Assembly: GCA_014649555.1 (NCBI GenBank)
Contig: BMTG01000004.1
Coordinates: 248,001-312,000, forward strand
Reading direction: 5' to 3'
Origin: Streptomyces globisporus
GTDB taxonomy: Bacteria; Actinomycetota; Actinomycetes; Streptomycetales; Streptomycetaceae
DNA length: 64,000 nucleotides
In this document: positions 28,480-38,691 of the stretch, piece by piece
Position numbering within the stretch: position 1 is the first letter of the stretch
How the letters are laid out: every line of letters begins with the position of its first letter
Translations under genes and position numbers: made by a program
Notes under the pieces: generated by a model
What the model was told of the DNA's origin: nothing
Databases searched by the model: none
What the model saw: only the letters and a program-made list of their open reading frames with translations

Positions 28480-29631
28480 TCAGTTGTCGTCCTCGTCGAT
28501 CAGGAACCCACGCATCGGCGAAGGAGCCTGCTGCATCGGCTGCGGCGCCTGCGGCCGCACCGGCGCCATCGGCTGCGTCATGGCCGGCGACATCTGCTGC
28601 TGGCCACCGTAGGACGGTCCGCCGCCCATCGACTGACCGCCACCCATCTGCTGGCCGCCGTGGCCACCGTGGTTGGAGCCGCCCATGGAGTGACCCATCG
28701 CACCCGCACCGGCCGGAGCCAGCGAGGGGGACGGCGGCAGCGAAGCGGCGGCCGGCGTCCGCGGCGGGGCGAGCGAGTCGTCCGCCTGGGTCTCCAGCTG
28801 GCGCAGCTGGCTCTCCAGGTAGGACTTCAGCCGCGTGCGGTACTCGCGCTCGAAGCCCCGCAGGTCCTCGACCTTGCGCTCCAGCGTCGCGCGGGCCGAC
28901 TCCAGCGAGCCCATTGCCACGCGGTGCTTCTCCTGCGCGTCCCGCTCCAGGGCGTCGGCCTTGGCACGCGCGTCGCGCTCCAGGCCCTCGGCGCGGCTGC
29001 GCGCCTCGCCGACGATCTTGTTGGCCTCGGAACGGGCCTCCGCGATCGCCTGGTCGGCGGTCTGCTGCGCGAGCGAGAGGACACGGGCGGCGCTGTCGCC
29101 ACCGGGGCCCTGCCCCTGCTGCTGCATCTGCGGCGGCTGCATCTGCTGCATCTGCTGCTGGGGGTGCTGACCCATGGGGCCGCCCATCGGGCCACCCATG
29201 GGACCGCCCTGCATCGGGCCGGGGCCGTGCGGGCCCTGCGGACCGGGACCGTGGCCACCCTGGGGGCCGTGGCCACTGGGACCTGCGGGCAGCTGCGGCG
29301 CGCCACCGGGCAGCTGGGGCGGACCCATCTGCGGGGGCTGCTGCTGCTGCGGCGGTCCAGATATGGCGGCGGGAACGGGCGCACCGGGGCGGTCCTGCTG
29401 CTCCGGGGGCTTGCGCATACCCTGCTGCTGTTGCTGCTGCTGCTGGTTCTGCGCGGCGGCGCGCGTCGCAGCGGCCAGTTTGGCGCGCAGGTCCTCGTTC
29501 TCACGGAGCAGACGGGTCAGCTCCGATTCGACCTCGTCGAGAAAGGCATCGACCTCGTCCTCGTCATAGCCTTCTCGGAGGCGGACGGTCGTGAACTGCT
29601 TGTTCCGCACGTCCTCGGGGGTCAACGGCAT
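28480..29631 (-). CDS. divIVA: DivIVA polar growth protein
   Basis: A 383-aa DivIVA (Wag31-like) coiled-coil protein that marks hyphal tips and directs apical wall growth; essential in Streptomyces. Residues 1-60 are the membrane-binding DivIVA domain (MPLTPEDVRNKQFTTVRLRE and a coiled coil). Then come an eight-Gln run and a Pro/Gln/Gly/Met-rich linker (about 70-190), a second coiled coil (about 195-295, AARVLSLAQQTADQAIAEAR onward) and a Gly/Met/Gln-rich tail ending LIDEDDN. ATG 29631 is used; an upstream GTG/ATG extension lacks support. It is last of the dcw cluster, 49 nt after ylmG. Confidence 0.96.
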   Translation of the reverse strand: MPLTPEDVRNKQFTTVRLREGYDEDEVDAFLDEVESELTRLLRENEDLRAKLAAATRAAAQNQQQQQQQQGMRKPPEQQDRPGAPVPAAISGPPQQQQPPQMGPPQLPGGAPQLPAGPSGHGPQGGHGPGPQGPHGPGPMQGGPMGGPMGGPMGQHPQQQMQQMQPPQMQQQGQGPGGDSAARVLSLAQQTADQAIAEARSEANKIVGEARSRAEGLERDARAKADALERDAQEKHRVAMGSLESARATLERKVEDLRGFEREYRTRLKSYLESQLRQLETQADDSLAPPRTPAAASLPPSPSLAPAGAGAMGHSMGGSNHGGHGGQQMGGGQSMGGGPSYGGQQQMSPAMTQPMAPVRPQAPQPMQQAPSPMRGFLIDEDDN

Positions 29632-29680
29632 CTCTTCTTCACCTCTACGTAGTCGTCGGCAGTCGGCAAGACCGTATCGC

Positions 29681-29965
29681 TCACAACCTGACCACAACGC
29701 TGATCAGGATGTAGACGATGATCATCAGAACGAAGAAGGACAGGTCGAGTGCCACGCCCCCGAGACGCAGCGGCGGGATGAACCGCCGCAGAAGCTTGAG
29801 CGGTGGATCGGTGACAGTGTAGGTGGCCTCAAGTACGACCACCATCGCCTTGCCGGGTTGCCATGAACGTGCGAACTGGAAGACATAGTCCATGACCAGC
29901 CGGAAGATCAGCACGATGAGGAAACACATCAGCGCGATATAGACCACATCCAGTGCGACGCCCAT
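29681..29965 (-). CDS. ylmG: YggT/YlmG family membrane protein
   Basis: A 94-aa protein with two hydrophobic helices (VVYIALMCFLIVLIFRLVMD and LSFFVLMIIVYILISVVV) separated by the conserved TDPPLKLLRRFIPP loop of the YggT family. It usually sits between sepF and divIVA in Gram-positive dcw clusters, as here. The role in division or membrane organisation is not established. The gap to sepF is 91 nt. Confidence 0.95.
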   Translation of the reverse strand: MGVALDVVYIALMCFLIVLIFRLVMDYVFQFARSWQPGKAMVVVLEATYTVTDPPLKLLRRFIPPLRLGGVALDLSFFVLMIIVYILISVVVRL

Positions 29966-30056
29966 GTCTCGCGCTTCCCTCTCCCCTGGCTCTCGTCAGC
30001 TCCGGCCTCGCGGCCGGCACCGGCCTCGCGGCCGGGTCGTTCCCGGTGTCGTGTTC

Positions 30057-30698
30057 TCAGCTCTGGTTGAAGAATCCGCCCTCTGCGATGCGGGCCTTGT
30101 CCTCCGCCGTGACATCGACGTTAGCAGGCGACAACAGGAACACCTTCTGCGTCACGCGTTCAATGCTGCCATGGAGACCGAAGACGAGTCCCGCGGCAAA
30201 GTCGACAAGTCGCTTCGCGTCCGTATCGTCCATCTCCGTGAGATTCATGATCACCGGAGTGCCCTCACGGAAGTGTTCCCCGATGGTACGGGCCTCGTTG
30301 TAGGTCCTGGGGTGCAGCGTGGTGATGCGGTACGGCTCCCGCTCGGACACGACCTTGGGCATGATCACCGGTGCGTTCTTCTCCATGTTCGGGCGTTCAG
30401 GTGTGATGGATGCCACGGGTGCGATCCGGGCGGGTCGCACGCTTTCCGCGGGGAGCTGAACCGGCTCTCGCTGGGCGGGTGGTTGCACCACTCGTACCGG
30501 TTCATCCCTTTCGCGCTCCCGCTCACGGTCGCGCTCCCGGTCCCGCTCCACCTGGTGCGGGGGCTGGTGCCGCCGCCGGTCGCGCTCGGGCTCCGGCTCA
30601 GGTTCGAATTCGTCATCGGGGTCGAACCCCGGGCCGTCGTACCCATCGTCCTCCACGAGGCCGAGGTAGACCGCCATCTTGCGCATCGCGCCGGCCAT
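30057..30698 (-). CDS. sepF: SepF cell division protein
   Basis: A 213-aa SepF, which bundles FtsZ and anchors it to the membrane; it replaces FtsA in Actinobacteria, and no ftsA is present here. The N-terminal amphipathic peptide is [17 protein letters not shown]. An acidic and then very Arg/Glu-rich linker (residues ~20-70) follows. The conserved SepF core begins at [19 protein letters not shown] and includes [19 protein letters not shown] and the dimer-forming [19 protein letters not shown] 125-nt gap separates it from ylmE, probably with its own promoter. Confidence 0.96.
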   Translation of the reverse strand: MAGAMRKMAVYLGLVEDDGYDGPGFDPDDEFEPEPEPERDRRRHQPPHQVERDRERDRERERERDEPVRVVQPPAQREPVQLPAESVRPARIAPVASITPERPNMEKNAPVIMPKVVSEREPYRITTLHPRTYNEARTIGEHFREGTPVIMNLTEMDDTDAKRLVDFAAGLVFGLHGSIERVTQKVFLLSPANVDVTAEDKARIAEGGFFNQS

Positions 30699-30823
30699 GC
30701 TCCGAGTCCTCCGCTCTGTGGTGGATCGGCATTCGTCACCAAGTGCCAGCGATCCACGGTGGTCTGCCCGCCAGAAGTGGGAATGACCATATTTTCTGCT
30801 GTGGTCCGACTTGCTTCGCGACG

Positions 30824-31543
30824 TTACCCGAGCCGGGGTCGGACTCCGAGTACCGCCGTACCGACGCGTACATGTGTCGCTCCGGCCGCCACCGCGTCCT
30901 CCAGGTCCCCGCTCATACCTGCGGAGACCATGTTCGCAGCCGGATGACCGGCGCGCAGGCGGGATGAGATTTCCATCAGCCGGTCGAACGCGGCCCGTTG
31001 CCGGCCGGCGTACTCCCCGGCCAGCGGCGCCACGGTCATCAGCCCGTCGAGCCGGAGTCCGGGAGCCTCGTCGACCGCGGCCGCCAACTCCTCGACCCTG
31101 TCCGGCGCGACACCGCCGCGCTCACCGCGCTCCCCGCTCTCCGCGTCCAGGGCGACCTGGATCAGACAGCCGAGTTCACGCTCCCCGCGCACCGCGGCGG
31201 CGGAGAGGGCGGTGACCAGCTTGGCGCGGTCCACCGACTGCACCACATCGGCATAACTGGTCACGGAGCGAACCTTGTTCGTCTGCAATTGTCCGACAAA
31301 GTGCCATGTCAGCGAAAGATCCGCACAAGTGGCGGCCTTGGGGGCAGCGTCCTGGTCACGATTCTCCGCGACATGGCGCACCCCGAGCTGATGCAGGATC
31401 CGCACATCGCTCGCGGGGTAGGTCTTGGTGACCACGATCAGGGTCACTTCCTCCCGCTTACGCCCCACGGCGGCACAGGCGGAGACGATCCTTTCCTCCA
31501 CCTGTGCGAGATTCGCCGCGAGTTCCGCCTTACGGTCCGTCAT
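30824..31543 (-). CDS. ylmE: YggS/YlmE-type PLP homeostasis protein
   Basis: A 239-aa PLP-binding protein with the fold-type III alanine racemase-like N-terminal barrel. The PLP lysine is in [11 protein letters not shown] (about residue 40), and [13 protein letters not shown] and [12 protein letters not shown] with the phosphate-binding loop are family signatures. YggS proteins have no known catalysis and maintain the PLP and amino-acid balance. The RDQDA segment replaces the more usual GENR-Q-E context but is close to it. It ends 3 nt before ylmD begins on the same strand, so the pair is probably coupled. Confidence 0.95.
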   Translation of the reverse strand: MTDRKAELAANLAQVEERIVSACAAVGRKREEVTLIVVTKTYPASDVRILHQLGVRHVAENRDQDAAPKAATCADLSLTWHFVGQLQTNKVRSVTSYADVVQSVDRAKLVTALSAAAVRGERELGCLIQVALDAESGERGERGGVAPDRVEELAAAVDEAPGLRLDGLMTVAPLAGEYAGRQRAAFDRLMEISSRLRAGHPAANMVSAGMSGDLEDAVAAGATHVRVGTAVLGVRPRLG

Positions 31544-31546
31544 GCC

Positions 31547-32290
31547 CTATCCGTCCAACCAGACATATCCGGCGAGCCGCCCGGTGGTGCGGTCGCGGCG
31601 GTAGGAGAAGTGGTCGCCCGATTCCCGGGTGCAGTACGGCGAGGAGTGCCGGTCCGTCACACCGAGAGCGGCGAGCTGGGCGTGGACTCCGCCGGTGACG
31701 TCCACCGCCGGGGTTCCCCAGCTGGTCTCGGACCAGGTGCCGGGGACTGCCTCGGCGACCTCGGCCCGCATCGCGTCGGGCACTTCGTAGCACCGTCCGC
31801 AGACGGCCGGTCCGGTGTGGGCGATCATCCGGGAGGGGTGCGCGCCGAGCGCGACCATGGCCTCCACCGCCGCCGGAACGACTCCGGCGACCAGTCCCGG
31901 CCGCCCCGCGTGCGCCGCCCCGACGACTCCGGCGACCGGGTCGGCGAGCAGGACGGGGGTGCAGTCTGCGGTGAGGACCGCGAGCGGCAGCCCGCGCCGG
32001 GCGGTCACCACCGCGTCCACGGCCGGAATCTCCGCGTCCGCGCCCCAGGGTCCGTCCACCACCGCGACGTCCCGGCCGTGCACCTGGTTCATCCAGACGA
32101 CGAGCGCCGGGTCGATACCGAGGTCGCGCGCGGCACGCTCCCGGTTCGCGCCGACGGCGGCGGGATCGTCTCCGACCGCGCCGCCGAGGTTGAGTTCGCC
32201 GTACGGAGCGGCGCTCACTCCGCCCCACCGGTCGGTGAAGGCGAAGTGAGCGCTGCCCGTGACGGTTGCCGCCAGGTGCTGATCTATCAC
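31547..32290 (-). CDS. ylmD: YlmD/YfiH family purine nucleosidase/laccase-like protein
   Basis: A 247-aa member of the YfiH/LACC1 family. These are copper/zinc proteins once called polyphenol oxidases and now linked to purine nucleoside phosphorolysis/deamination and, as PgeF, to peptidoglycan editing. Metal ligands appear in [19 protein letters not shown] and [14 protein letters not shown]. The last motif reads HAGRPG where many homologues have HAGWRG. GTG 32290 overlaps the ftsZ stop (GTGA, 32287-32290), so translation is coupled to ftsZ. Such placement next to ftsZ suggests a cell-wall quality role. Confidence 0.94.
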   Translation of the reverse strand: MIDQHLAATVTGSAHFAFTDRWGGVSAAPYGELNLGGAVGDDPAAVGANRERAARDLGIDPALVVWMNQVHGRDVAVVDGPWGADAEIPAVDAVVTARRGLPLAVLTADCTPVLLADPVAGVVGAAHAGRPGLVAGVVPAAVEAMVALGAHPSRMIAHTGPAVCGRCYEVPDAMRAEVAEAVPGTWSETSWGTPAVDVTGGVHAQLAALGVTDRHSSPYCTRESGDHFSYRRDRTTGRLAGYVWLDG

Positions 32291-33510
32291 TTCAAGAAGT
32301 CCGGTACGTCCAGTTCTTCGGCCTGGGTGTCCTGGTAGGGACGGGCCGGCGGGACGTGCGGCGGAGAGACGGGCGGCAGCGCGCTCTCGCTCGAAGCCGA
32401 CGCGGGAGCGGGCTCGGCCGGGGCCGGGCTCTCCTCGCGCGGGGGTACGGAACCGAGTCCGCCGGACGGGCGGGCGGCCTCGGGGGCGGACCTGACCGGG
32501 GTGGCCGTCTCCTCGCGCTTGGTGCTGTTCGCACCGAGGACGTTCTCCCGGCGGGCCGGCGGCTGTCCGCCGTCGAAGCCCGCGGCGATCACGGTCACCC
32601 GCACCTCGTCGCCCAGGGCGTCGTCGATGACGGCGCCGAAGATGATGTTGGCCTCGGGGTGGGCCGCCTCGCTCACCAGCTGGGCGGCTTCGTTGATCTC
32701 GAAGAGACCGAGGTCGCTGCCGCCGGAGATGGAGAGCAGGACCCCGCGGGCGCCGTCGATGGAGGCTTCCAGGAGGGGCGAGGAGATCGCCATCTCCGCG
32801 GCCGCCACCGCGCGGTCGTCGCCGCGCGCCGAGCCGATGCCCATGAGCGCCGATCCGGCCTCGGACATGACCGACTTGACGTCGGCGAAGTCGAGGTTGA
32901 TCAGGCCCGGGGTCGTGATGAGGTCGGTGATGCCCTGGACACCCGAGAGCAGCACCTGGTCGGCCGACTTGAAGGCGTCGAGCACGCTGACCTGACGGTC
33001 CGAGATGGACAGCAGGCGGTCGTTGGGGATGACGATGAGGGTGTCGACCTCTTCGCGGAGCTCGGCGATGCCGTCCTCCGCCTGGTTCGCGCGTCGCCGG
33101 CCCTCGAAGGTGAACGGGCGGGTGACCACGCCGATCGTCAGGGCGCCCAGCGAGCGCGCGATGTTGGCGACGACGGGTGCGCCGCCGGTGCCGGTGCCGC
33201 CGCCTTCGCCGGCGGTGACGAAGACCATGTCGGCCCCCTTGAGGACCTCCTCGATCTCCTCACGGTGGTCCTCTGCCGCCTTACGACCGACGGCCGGGTT
33301 CGCCCCGGCGCCGAGGCCCCGGGTGAGTTCGCGGCCGACGTCGAGCTTGACGTCGGCGTCGCTCATCAACAGGGCCTGTGCGTCCGTGTTGATCGCGATG
33401 AACTCGACGCCCTTGAGGCCGACCTCGATCATTCGGTTGATGGCATTGACACCACCGCCGCCGACACCGATGACCTTGATGACTGCGAGGTAGTTCTGCG
33501 GTGCTGCCAC
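32287..33510 (-). CDS. ftsZ: FtsZ cell division GTPase
   Basis: The 407-aa tubulin homologue that forms the Z-ring for vegetative cross-walls and sporulation septa. The N-terminal [19 protein letters not shown] and the tubulin signature [17 protein letters not shown] bind GTP. The T7 loop [11 protein letters not shown] completes the active site of the next subunit. After residue ~315 a Pro/Ala/Glu linker leads to the C-terminal peptide ELDVPDFLK that contacts SepF. GTG 33510 ([10 protein letters not shown]) has GAGAGG 8 nt upstream. It is preceded by a 276-bp non-coding region, which must hold the ftsZ promoters. Confidence 0.98.
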   Translation of the reverse strand: MAAPQNYLAVIKVIGVGGGGVNAINRMIEVGLKGVEFIAINTDAQALLMSDADVKLDVGRELTRGLGAGANPAVGRKAAEDHREEIEEVLKGADMVFVTAGEGGGTGTGGAPVVANIARSLGALTIGVVTRPFTFEGRRRANQAEDGIAELREEVDTLIVIPNDRLLSISDRQVSVLDAFKSADQVLLSGVQGITDLITTPGLINLDFADVKSVMSEAGSALMGIGSARGDDRAVAAAEMAISSPLLEASIDGARGVLLSISGGSDLGLFEINEAAQLVSEAAHPEANIIFGAVIDDALGDEVRVTVIAAGFDGGQPPARRENVLGANSTKREETATPVRSAPEAARPSGGLGSVPPREESPAPAEPAPASASSESALPPVSPPHVPPARPYQDTQAEELDVPDFLK

Positions 33511-33786
33511 GTCGAAGGCCTCTCGCCTCGATTTACGTGTCGTCGCTCTGCGGTGGCCCCGCGGCGACGACTGATGTCGATGGGGACGGTCCGAACGCCG
33601 ACCCAAACCCTAACGTTCAAGTTTAGGGTTACCAGTGTGTCTGCTTCCTGGACTCTTCCGAACAGGACACTAAGTCGACAAGTGGCGCACGTTCAACGAA
33701 CACGCCGAACCTCCCGTTTTTCTTTTCACCCTATGTGATCACCCGTAGCGCTGACCAACCAGGGGGCTGGCCAGCACAAATGCCCG
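33511..33786 (-). promoter_or_regulatory. ftsQ-ftsZ intergenic region with conserved-looking inverted repeat (ftsZ promoters)
   Basis: This is the longest gap inside the dcw cluster. In S. coelicolor and S. griseus ftsZ is known to have several promoters, one sporulation-specific, in this position. An 8-bp inverted repeat, AACCCTAA (33606-33613) and TTAGGGTT (33623-33630), with a 9-nt spacer lies 96 bp upstream of the start codon. It is AT-rich against the local background. Which bases are promoters cannot be fixed from the sequence. Confidence 0.65.
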
Positions 33787-34581
33787 TCAACTGCCCGATA
33801 CCGCCGGGGCGGTGGGAGCGGTTACGTCGAACTGTCCCGCTTTGGGGTCCGCCTTCATGAGCGCGGAGAGGATGAGCGCCTTCGCCGCACCGTCCTCGCC
33901 GCTGCCCCAGATCACCTCGCGGTCCCGGGTGAGCCGCAGGGAGATCGCGTCGAACGAGGTGACCCGGACGACCTCGGTGTCCTTGGCGACGGCGGCCGGA
34001 AGGTCGCCGGTGACCCGGACCGCTTCCCGCAACAGACGGTCACCGCCGAAGCGGCGGAGGCTCGCGGACGGTTCGGGCTTCAGCTCCAGCAGGGGCACAC
34101 CCTTCGGGGCCCGGTCCACCGTGGCGAAGCGCACGCCCTTGGCGTCCACCTCCACGAACTTCCCGCCCTTTTCGACCAGAAGGACCGGCTTTCGCTCCGT
34201 CACCTTAAGGCCGATTCCGTTCGGCCAGGACCGAACGACATCAACTCTGTCGATACGAGACAACTTCTGGCGCAACCGGCGTTCCATCGCGTCGGTGTCC
34301 ACGGAGACCAGCGGGGCGCCGACCGGCGTCGCGGCAACCGCTTCCACTTCTTCGCGGGTCAGGACCTCGACGCCGCTCGTGGTGACCTTCTCGACGCGGA
34401 GCCAGGAGGAGCCGTAGAGCGCCCAGATCGCGAACGCGGCGAGCAGGGCGGCCGCGGCGCCGATCAGGATCAGCAGGGCACGGCGGCTGATCCGGGGCCC
34501 CTCGGGGCCGATGTGCGGCGGGCGGGCGGAGGTGTCCGCCCGTCCGGGTGCGCCGCGCTGGGCGGTCGTCGGTCCGGCCAC
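33787..34581 (-). CDS. ftsQ: FtsQ/DivIB division protein
   Basis: A 264-aa bitopic membrane protein of the divisome, bridging FtsL/FtsB-type proteins and the septal synthase. A 32-residue cytoplasmic tail precedes one helix (about 34-56, ALLILIGAAAALLAAFAIWA). An extracellular POTRA domain follows (RVEKVTTSGVEVLTREEVEA to VDVVRSWPNGIGLKVTER), then the beta domain with KPVLLVEKGGKFVEVD. Start is GTG 34581 with GAAGGAG upstream, within a longer open frame. The gap to murG is 62 nt. Confidence 0.95.
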   Translation of the reverse strand: MAGPTTAQRGAPGRADTSARPPHIGPEGPRISRRALLILIGAAAALLAAFAIWALYGSSWLRVEKVTTSGVEVLTREEVEAVAATPVGAPLVSVDTDAMERRLRQKLSRIDRVDVVRSWPNGIGLKVTERKPVLLVEKGGKFVEVDAKGVRFATVDRAPKGVPLLELKPEPSASLRRFGGDRLLREAVRVTGDLPAAVAKDTEVVRVTSFDAISLRLTRDREVIWGSGEDGAAKALILSALMKADPKAGQFDVTAPTAPAVSGS

Positions 34582-34643
34582 GCTCGCTCCTTCGCCGGAC
34601 CCGGGACACCCGCCCCGGGTCCGCACCGCATCGCGCCGTACGC

Positions 34644-35732
34644 CTAGCGGCGCGCGGCAATCGCTTCGTACACCATGCCGACGAGCAGGTCGTCGGCGTC
34701 GCGCCGGCCGAACTCGGCGGCGGCGCGGGACATTTCGTACAGCCGGTGGGGGTCCGACAGCACCGGCAGGACGTTGGACTGCACCCACTCCGGGGTGAGC
34801 GCCGCGTCGTCCACCAGCAGACCACCGCCGGCGTTGACCACCGGCTGGGCGTTGAGCCGCTGTTCGCCGTTGCCGATGGGCAGCGGGACGTAGGCGGCGG
34901 GGAGCCCGACGGCGGACAGTTCGGCGACGGTCATCGCGCCCGCGCGGCAGAGCATCATGTCGGCCGCGGCGTACGCGAGATCCATCCGGTCCACGTACGG
35001 TACCGGGATGTAGGGCGGCATCCCGGGCATGTTGTCGATGCGCGGCAATTCGTTCTTCGGGCCCACCACATGGAGGATCTGGATCCCCGAGCGCTGGAGC
35101 AGCGGCGCGACCCGCTGGACCACCTCGTTGAGATGGCGCGCGCCCTGCGAGCCGCCGGAGACCAGCAGCGTGGGCAGGTTGGGGTCGAGGCCGAAGGCGG
35201 CGCGGGCCTCGGGGCGGACCCGGGCGCGGTCCAGGGTGGCGATGGTGCGGCGCAGCGGGATGCCGATGTAGCGGGCGCCGCGCAGCTTGCTGTCCGGGGT
35301 GGAGACGGCGACCCCGTGGGCGTACCGCGAGCCGATCTTGTTGGCCAGGCCCGGGCGGGCGTTGGCCTCGTGGACGACGATCGGTACGCCGACGCGCTTG
35401 GCGGCCAGGTAGCCGGGCAGGGCGACATAGCCGCCGAAGCCGACCACGCAGTCCGCCTTGGTGCGCTCCAGGACCTGCTCGGCGGCCTTGATCGTGCCGC
35501 GCAGCCGGCCCGGGACGGTGATCAGTTCGGGCGTGGGCTTACGGGGCAGCGGGACCGCGGGGATGAGCGCCAGCTCGTACCCCCGCTCGGGCACGAGCCT
35601 GGTCTCCAGTCCGCGTTCCGTGCCGAGGGCAGTGATTCCCACGGTCGGGTCCTGCCTGCGCAGGGCGTCTGCGAGGGCAAGCGCGGGCTCGATGTGTCCG
35701 GCGGTCCCCCCGCCGGCGAGTACGACATGCAC
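34644..35732 (-). CDS. murG: MurG UDP-GlcNAc transferase
   Basis: The 362-aa peripheral membrane glycosyltransferase that adds GlcNAc to lipid I to make lipid II. The N-terminal G-loop [16 protein letters not shown], the [14 protein letters not shown] loop, [13 protein letters not shown], the C-domain [14 protein letters not shown] and the sugar-nucleotide segment [20 protein letters not shown] with NAQPVV are all intact. Start is ATG 35732 (MHVVLAGGG). Only 6 nt separate it from ftsW. Confidence 0.97.
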   Translation of the reverse strand: MHVVLAGGGTAGHIEPALALADALRRQDPTVGITALGTERGLETRLVPERGYELALIPAVPLPRKPTPELITVPGRLRGTIKAAEQVLERTKADCVVGFGGYVALPGYLAAKRVGVPIVVHEANARPGLANKIGSRYAHGVAVSTPDSKLRGARYIGIPLRRTIATLDRARVRPEARAAFGLDPNLPTLLVSGGSQGARHLNEVVQRVAPLLQRSGIQILHVVGPKNELPRIDNMPGMPPYIPVPYVDRMDLAYAAADMMLCRAGAMTVAELSAVGLPAAYVPLPIGNGEQRLNAQPVVNAGGGLLVDDAALTPEWVQSNVLPVLSDPHRLYEMSRAAAEFGRRDADDLLVGMVYEAIAARR

Positions 35733-35738
35733 CGAAAT

Positions 35739-37199
35739 TCACCGCTCTCCGGACGAACGCTTCTTGACGCGCCGTCTCATCGTCTTCCATCTCACCCCGG
35801 GCTTCCGCATGGCCAGGGCCGCCTTCGCCGCGGGGTCCTCCCGTGCGAAGGCGATCATCAGCCCGACCGCGAACATCGTCGGCAGCAGGGCCGATCCCCC
35901 GTAGGAGAACAGCGGGAGCGGAACCCCGGCGATCGGCAACAGGCCGAGCACCGCACCGATGTTGATCACGGCCTGGGCCGTGATCCACGTGGTCACGCCT
36001 CCCGCGGCATACCGTACGAAGGGGTCCTCCGTGCGTCCGGCCACGCGGATACCCGCATAGCCTAGAGCCGCAAAGAGGGCGAGCACGGACAGCGTCCCCG
36101 CCAGACCCAGTTCCTCACCGGTGATCGCGAAGATGAAGTCGGTGTGGGGTTCCGGGAGTTGGCCCCATTTTTCCACACTCGCACCCAGCCCGGAACCGAA
36201 CCATCCGCCGGACGCCAGAGCATAGATTCCGTGGGCGGCCTGCCAGCAGCCGCCCTCCGGATCGGGTTCGCTCACGCCCATGCAGGCGAGCCGGGACATC
36301 CGGTTGGGGCTGGTCCTGATCAGCAGGAACGCGAGGACGGCGGCGAAGCCGAGGACCCCGGCGAAGAGACGGGTCGGGGCGCCGGCCAGCCAGAGCAGAC
36401 CGAACAGGATCGCCGTGAGAATGATCGCTGTTCCCATGTCGCCGCCGAGCATGATCAGTCCGAGCAGCATGAAGGCGACCGGGACGAGCGGCACGAGCAT
36501 GTGCTTCCACTGCGTCAGCAACCGCTTGTCCTGCTTGCGGGCCAGCAGGTCCGCCCCCCACAGGATGAGGGCCAGCTTGCCGAACTCGCTGGGCTGGAGC
36601 TGGAACGGGCCGCCCAGGTAGAGCCAGTTCTGGTTGCCGTTGACCGACATCCCTATCCCCGGCACCTGGACCAGCACCATCAGGAAGACGGTGACCATCA
36701 GTATCGGGTAGGCCAGTGCCCGGTGGAGTTTGACGGGCATCCGGGCCGCGATCAGCATCAGCCCGCCCCCGATGACGGCGGCGAGGAACTGCTTGCCGAA
36801 GAAGTACGTCGCGGGCTTGCTGATGTCCAGCGCCTTGATCATCGAGGCGGAGTAGACCATCACCAGGCCCAGCACGGTGATCAGGAGGCTGGAGCCGAGG
36901 ATCACGTAGTAGGCGGTCAGGGGCCGGTCCCAGGCCCGCCGCGCCCGCTCGTAGGCCCGGCGCGGTCCGCCGCCGCGCCCGGAGCGCGGGGTACGGGAGC
37001 CGGACCCGCCGCGTCCGGACCCGCCGCGTCCGGAGCCGCGGGGTGTCTCGGGGCGCCGGGCGCCGGTGGCGAGCCGCCCGCGCAGGGCGAGCCCGGGGGG
37101 CAGGGGTACGCCGGCGGGGGCGGGCGCCGCGGCGAGGGGGCGGGGTACCGAGGCCCGTGCGCTCTCCCGCCGTACGGCGAATCTCTCGTCGGCCGGCAT
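35739..37199 (-). CDS. ftsW: FtsW SEDS-family peptidoglycan polymerase
   Basis: A 486-aa polytopic SEDS protein, the septal glycosyltransferase partner of FtsI. ATG 37199 has GGAGGGG upstream. A ~90-residue Arg/Gly/Pro-rich cytoplasmic tail precedes about ten helices beginning YYVILGSSLLITVLGLVMVYSAS. SEDS motifs NWLYLGGPFQLQPSEFGKLA, LGGDMGTAIIL and the C-terminal PLPLFSYGGSALLPTM are present. Four of the five dcw genes around it encode lipid II synthesis, so supply and use of lipid II are coregulated. The tail ends KKRSSGER. Confidence 0.96.
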   Translation of the reverse strand: MPADERFAVRRESARASVPRPLAAAPAPAGVPLPPGLALRGRLATGARRPETPRGSGRGGSGRGGSGSRTPRSGRGGGPRRAYERARRAWDRPLTAYYVILGSSLLITVLGLVMVYSASMIKALDISKPATYFFGKQFLAAVIGGGLMLIAARMPVKLHRALAYPILMVTVFLMVLVQVPGIGMSVNGNQNWLYLGGPFQLQPSEFGKLALILWGADLLARKQDKRLLTQWKHMLVPLVPVAFMLLGLIMLGGDMGTAIILTAILFGLLWLAGAPTRLFAGVLGFAAVLAFLLIRTSPNRMSRLACMGVSEPDPEGGCWQAAHGIYALASGGWFGSGLGASVEKWGQLPEPHTDFIFAITGEELGLAGTLSVLALFAALGYAGIRVAGRTEDPFVRYAAGGVTTWITAQAVINIGAVLGLLPIAGVPLPLFSYGGSALLPTMFAVGLMIAFAREDPAAKAALAMRKPGVRWKTMRRRVKKRSSGER

Positions 37200-37263
37200 T
37201 GTCGCTGTCCCCTCCACTGCTCGTGCCCGGGGCCCGTGACCCCGGGCGCGGAGGCCCGGTCGG

Positions 37264-38691
37264 TCAGGCGCTCTCGTCGGCGCGTGCGCGGACCGCGTCC
37301 GCGAACGCCTCGCCCCGCTTGTTGTAGTTGGTGAACATGTCCATCGAGGCACAGGCCGGGGCCAGCAGTACCGTATCGCCCGGCCGGGCGAGCTCGGCGG
37401 CCCGCGCGACCGCTTCGGACATCGCCCCAGTGTCGGTCCGTTCGAGGTCGACCACCGGGACCTCCGGGGCGTGTCGCGTCAGGGCTTCGTGGATCAGGGC
37501 GCGGTCGGCGCCCATCAGCACGACGCCGCGCAGCCGCTTCGCCGCGCCGGTGACCAGCTCGTCGAAGGTAGCGCCCTTGGCGAGGCCGCCCGCGATCCAG
37601 ACGATGGAGTCGTAGGCGGCCAGCGAGGCCTCGGTGGCGTGGGTGTTGGTGGCCTTGGAGTCGTCCACGTAGGCGACTTCGCCGATGTCCGCGACGTGTT
37701 CGATGCGGTGGGCGTCGGGCCGGAAGGCGCGCAGCCCGTCGCGGACGGCGGCCGGCTCGACGCCGAAGGCGCGGGCAAGCGCGGCGGCCGCGAGGGCGTT
37801 GGCGATGTTGTGCGGGGCCGGCGGGTTGACGTCGGAGACCTCGGCCAGCTCCTGCGCCTGCTTCTGGCGGTTGGCGACGAACGCCCGGTCGACGAGGATC
37901 CCGTCGACCACGCCGAGCTGGGAGGGGCCGGGGGCACCGAGGGTGAAGCCGATGGCGCGGCAGCCCTCTTCGACGTCGGCCTCGCGGACCAGGTCCTCGG
38001 TGGCCGGGTCGGACACGTTGTAGACGCAGGCCACGGTGTTGCCCTCGTAGACGCGGCCCTTGTCGGCGGCGTACGCCTCCATCGAGCCGTGCCAGTCGAG
38101 GTGGTCGGGGGCCAGGTTGAGGACGGCGGCGGAGTGGGCGCGCAGGGAGGGCGCCCAGTGCAGCTGGTAGCTGGAGAGTTCGACGGCGAGGACGTCGTAC
38201 TCCGTCTCGCCGAGCACGGCGTCCAGCAGCGATACGCCGATGTTGCCGACGGCCGCGGTGCGCAGGCCCGCCGCCTCCAGGATGGAGGCCAGCATGCGTA
38301 CGGTCGTGGTCTTGCCGTTGGTGCCGGTGACCGCGAGCCAGGGGGCGGCCTTCCTGCCGTTGTCACCGCGCAGCCGCCAGGCCAGTTCGACGTCGCCCCA
38401 GACCGGGACGCCCGCCTCGGCGGCAGCCAGGAAGAGCGGCTTGTCCGGCTGCCAGCCGGGGGCGGTGACGACGAGTTCCGTGGACGGCGGCAGGGTGGCG
38501 CCGTCGCCGAGGCGCACGGTGATACCGAGCGCCTCCAGTTCGGCCGCCTGCGTGCGGGCGCGGGCGTCGTCGCCGTCGTTGACGACGGTGACGAGCGCGC
38601 CGCGCTCGTGCAGGGCGCGGGCCGCGGGGAGTCCGCTGACGCCGAGCCCGGCGACGGTGACGCGCTTGCCCTGCCAGTCCACGGTGCTCAC
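37264..38691 (-). CDS. murD: UDP-MurNAc-L-alanine:D-glutamate ligase
   Basis: A 475-aa cytoplasmic ATP-dependent ligase adding D-Glu to UDP-MurNAc-L-Ala. The N-terminal Rossmann domain has [17 protein letters not shown]. The central domain has the P-loop [14 protein letters not shown], followed by LSSYQLHW and [13 protein letters not shown]. The C-terminal domain carries [12 protein letters not shown] and [24 protein letters not shown] 38691 overlaps the mraY stop (GTGA, 38688-38691). Confidence 0.97.
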   Translation of the reverse strand: MSTVDWQGKRVTVAGLGVSGLPAARALHERGALVTVVNDGDDARARTQAAELEALGITVRLGDGATLPPSTELVVTAPGWQPDKPLFLAAAEAGVPVWGDVELAWRLRGDNGRKAAPWLAVTGTNGKTTTVRMLASILEAAGLRTAAVGNIGVSLLDAVLGETEYDVLAVELSSYQLHWAPSLRAHSAAVLNLAPDHLDWHGSMEAYAADKGRVYEGNTVACVYNVSDPATEDLVREADVEEGCRAIGFTLGAPGPSQLGVVDGILVDRAFVANRQKQAQELAEVSDVNPPAPHNIANALAAAALARAFGVEPAAVRDGLRAFRPDAHRIEHVADIGEVAYVDDSKATNTHATEASLAAYDSIVWIAGGLAKGATFDELVTGAAKRLRGVVLMGADRALIHEALTRHAPEVPVVDLERTDTGAMSEAVARAAELARPGDTVLLAPACASMDMFTNYNKRGEAFADAVRARADESA

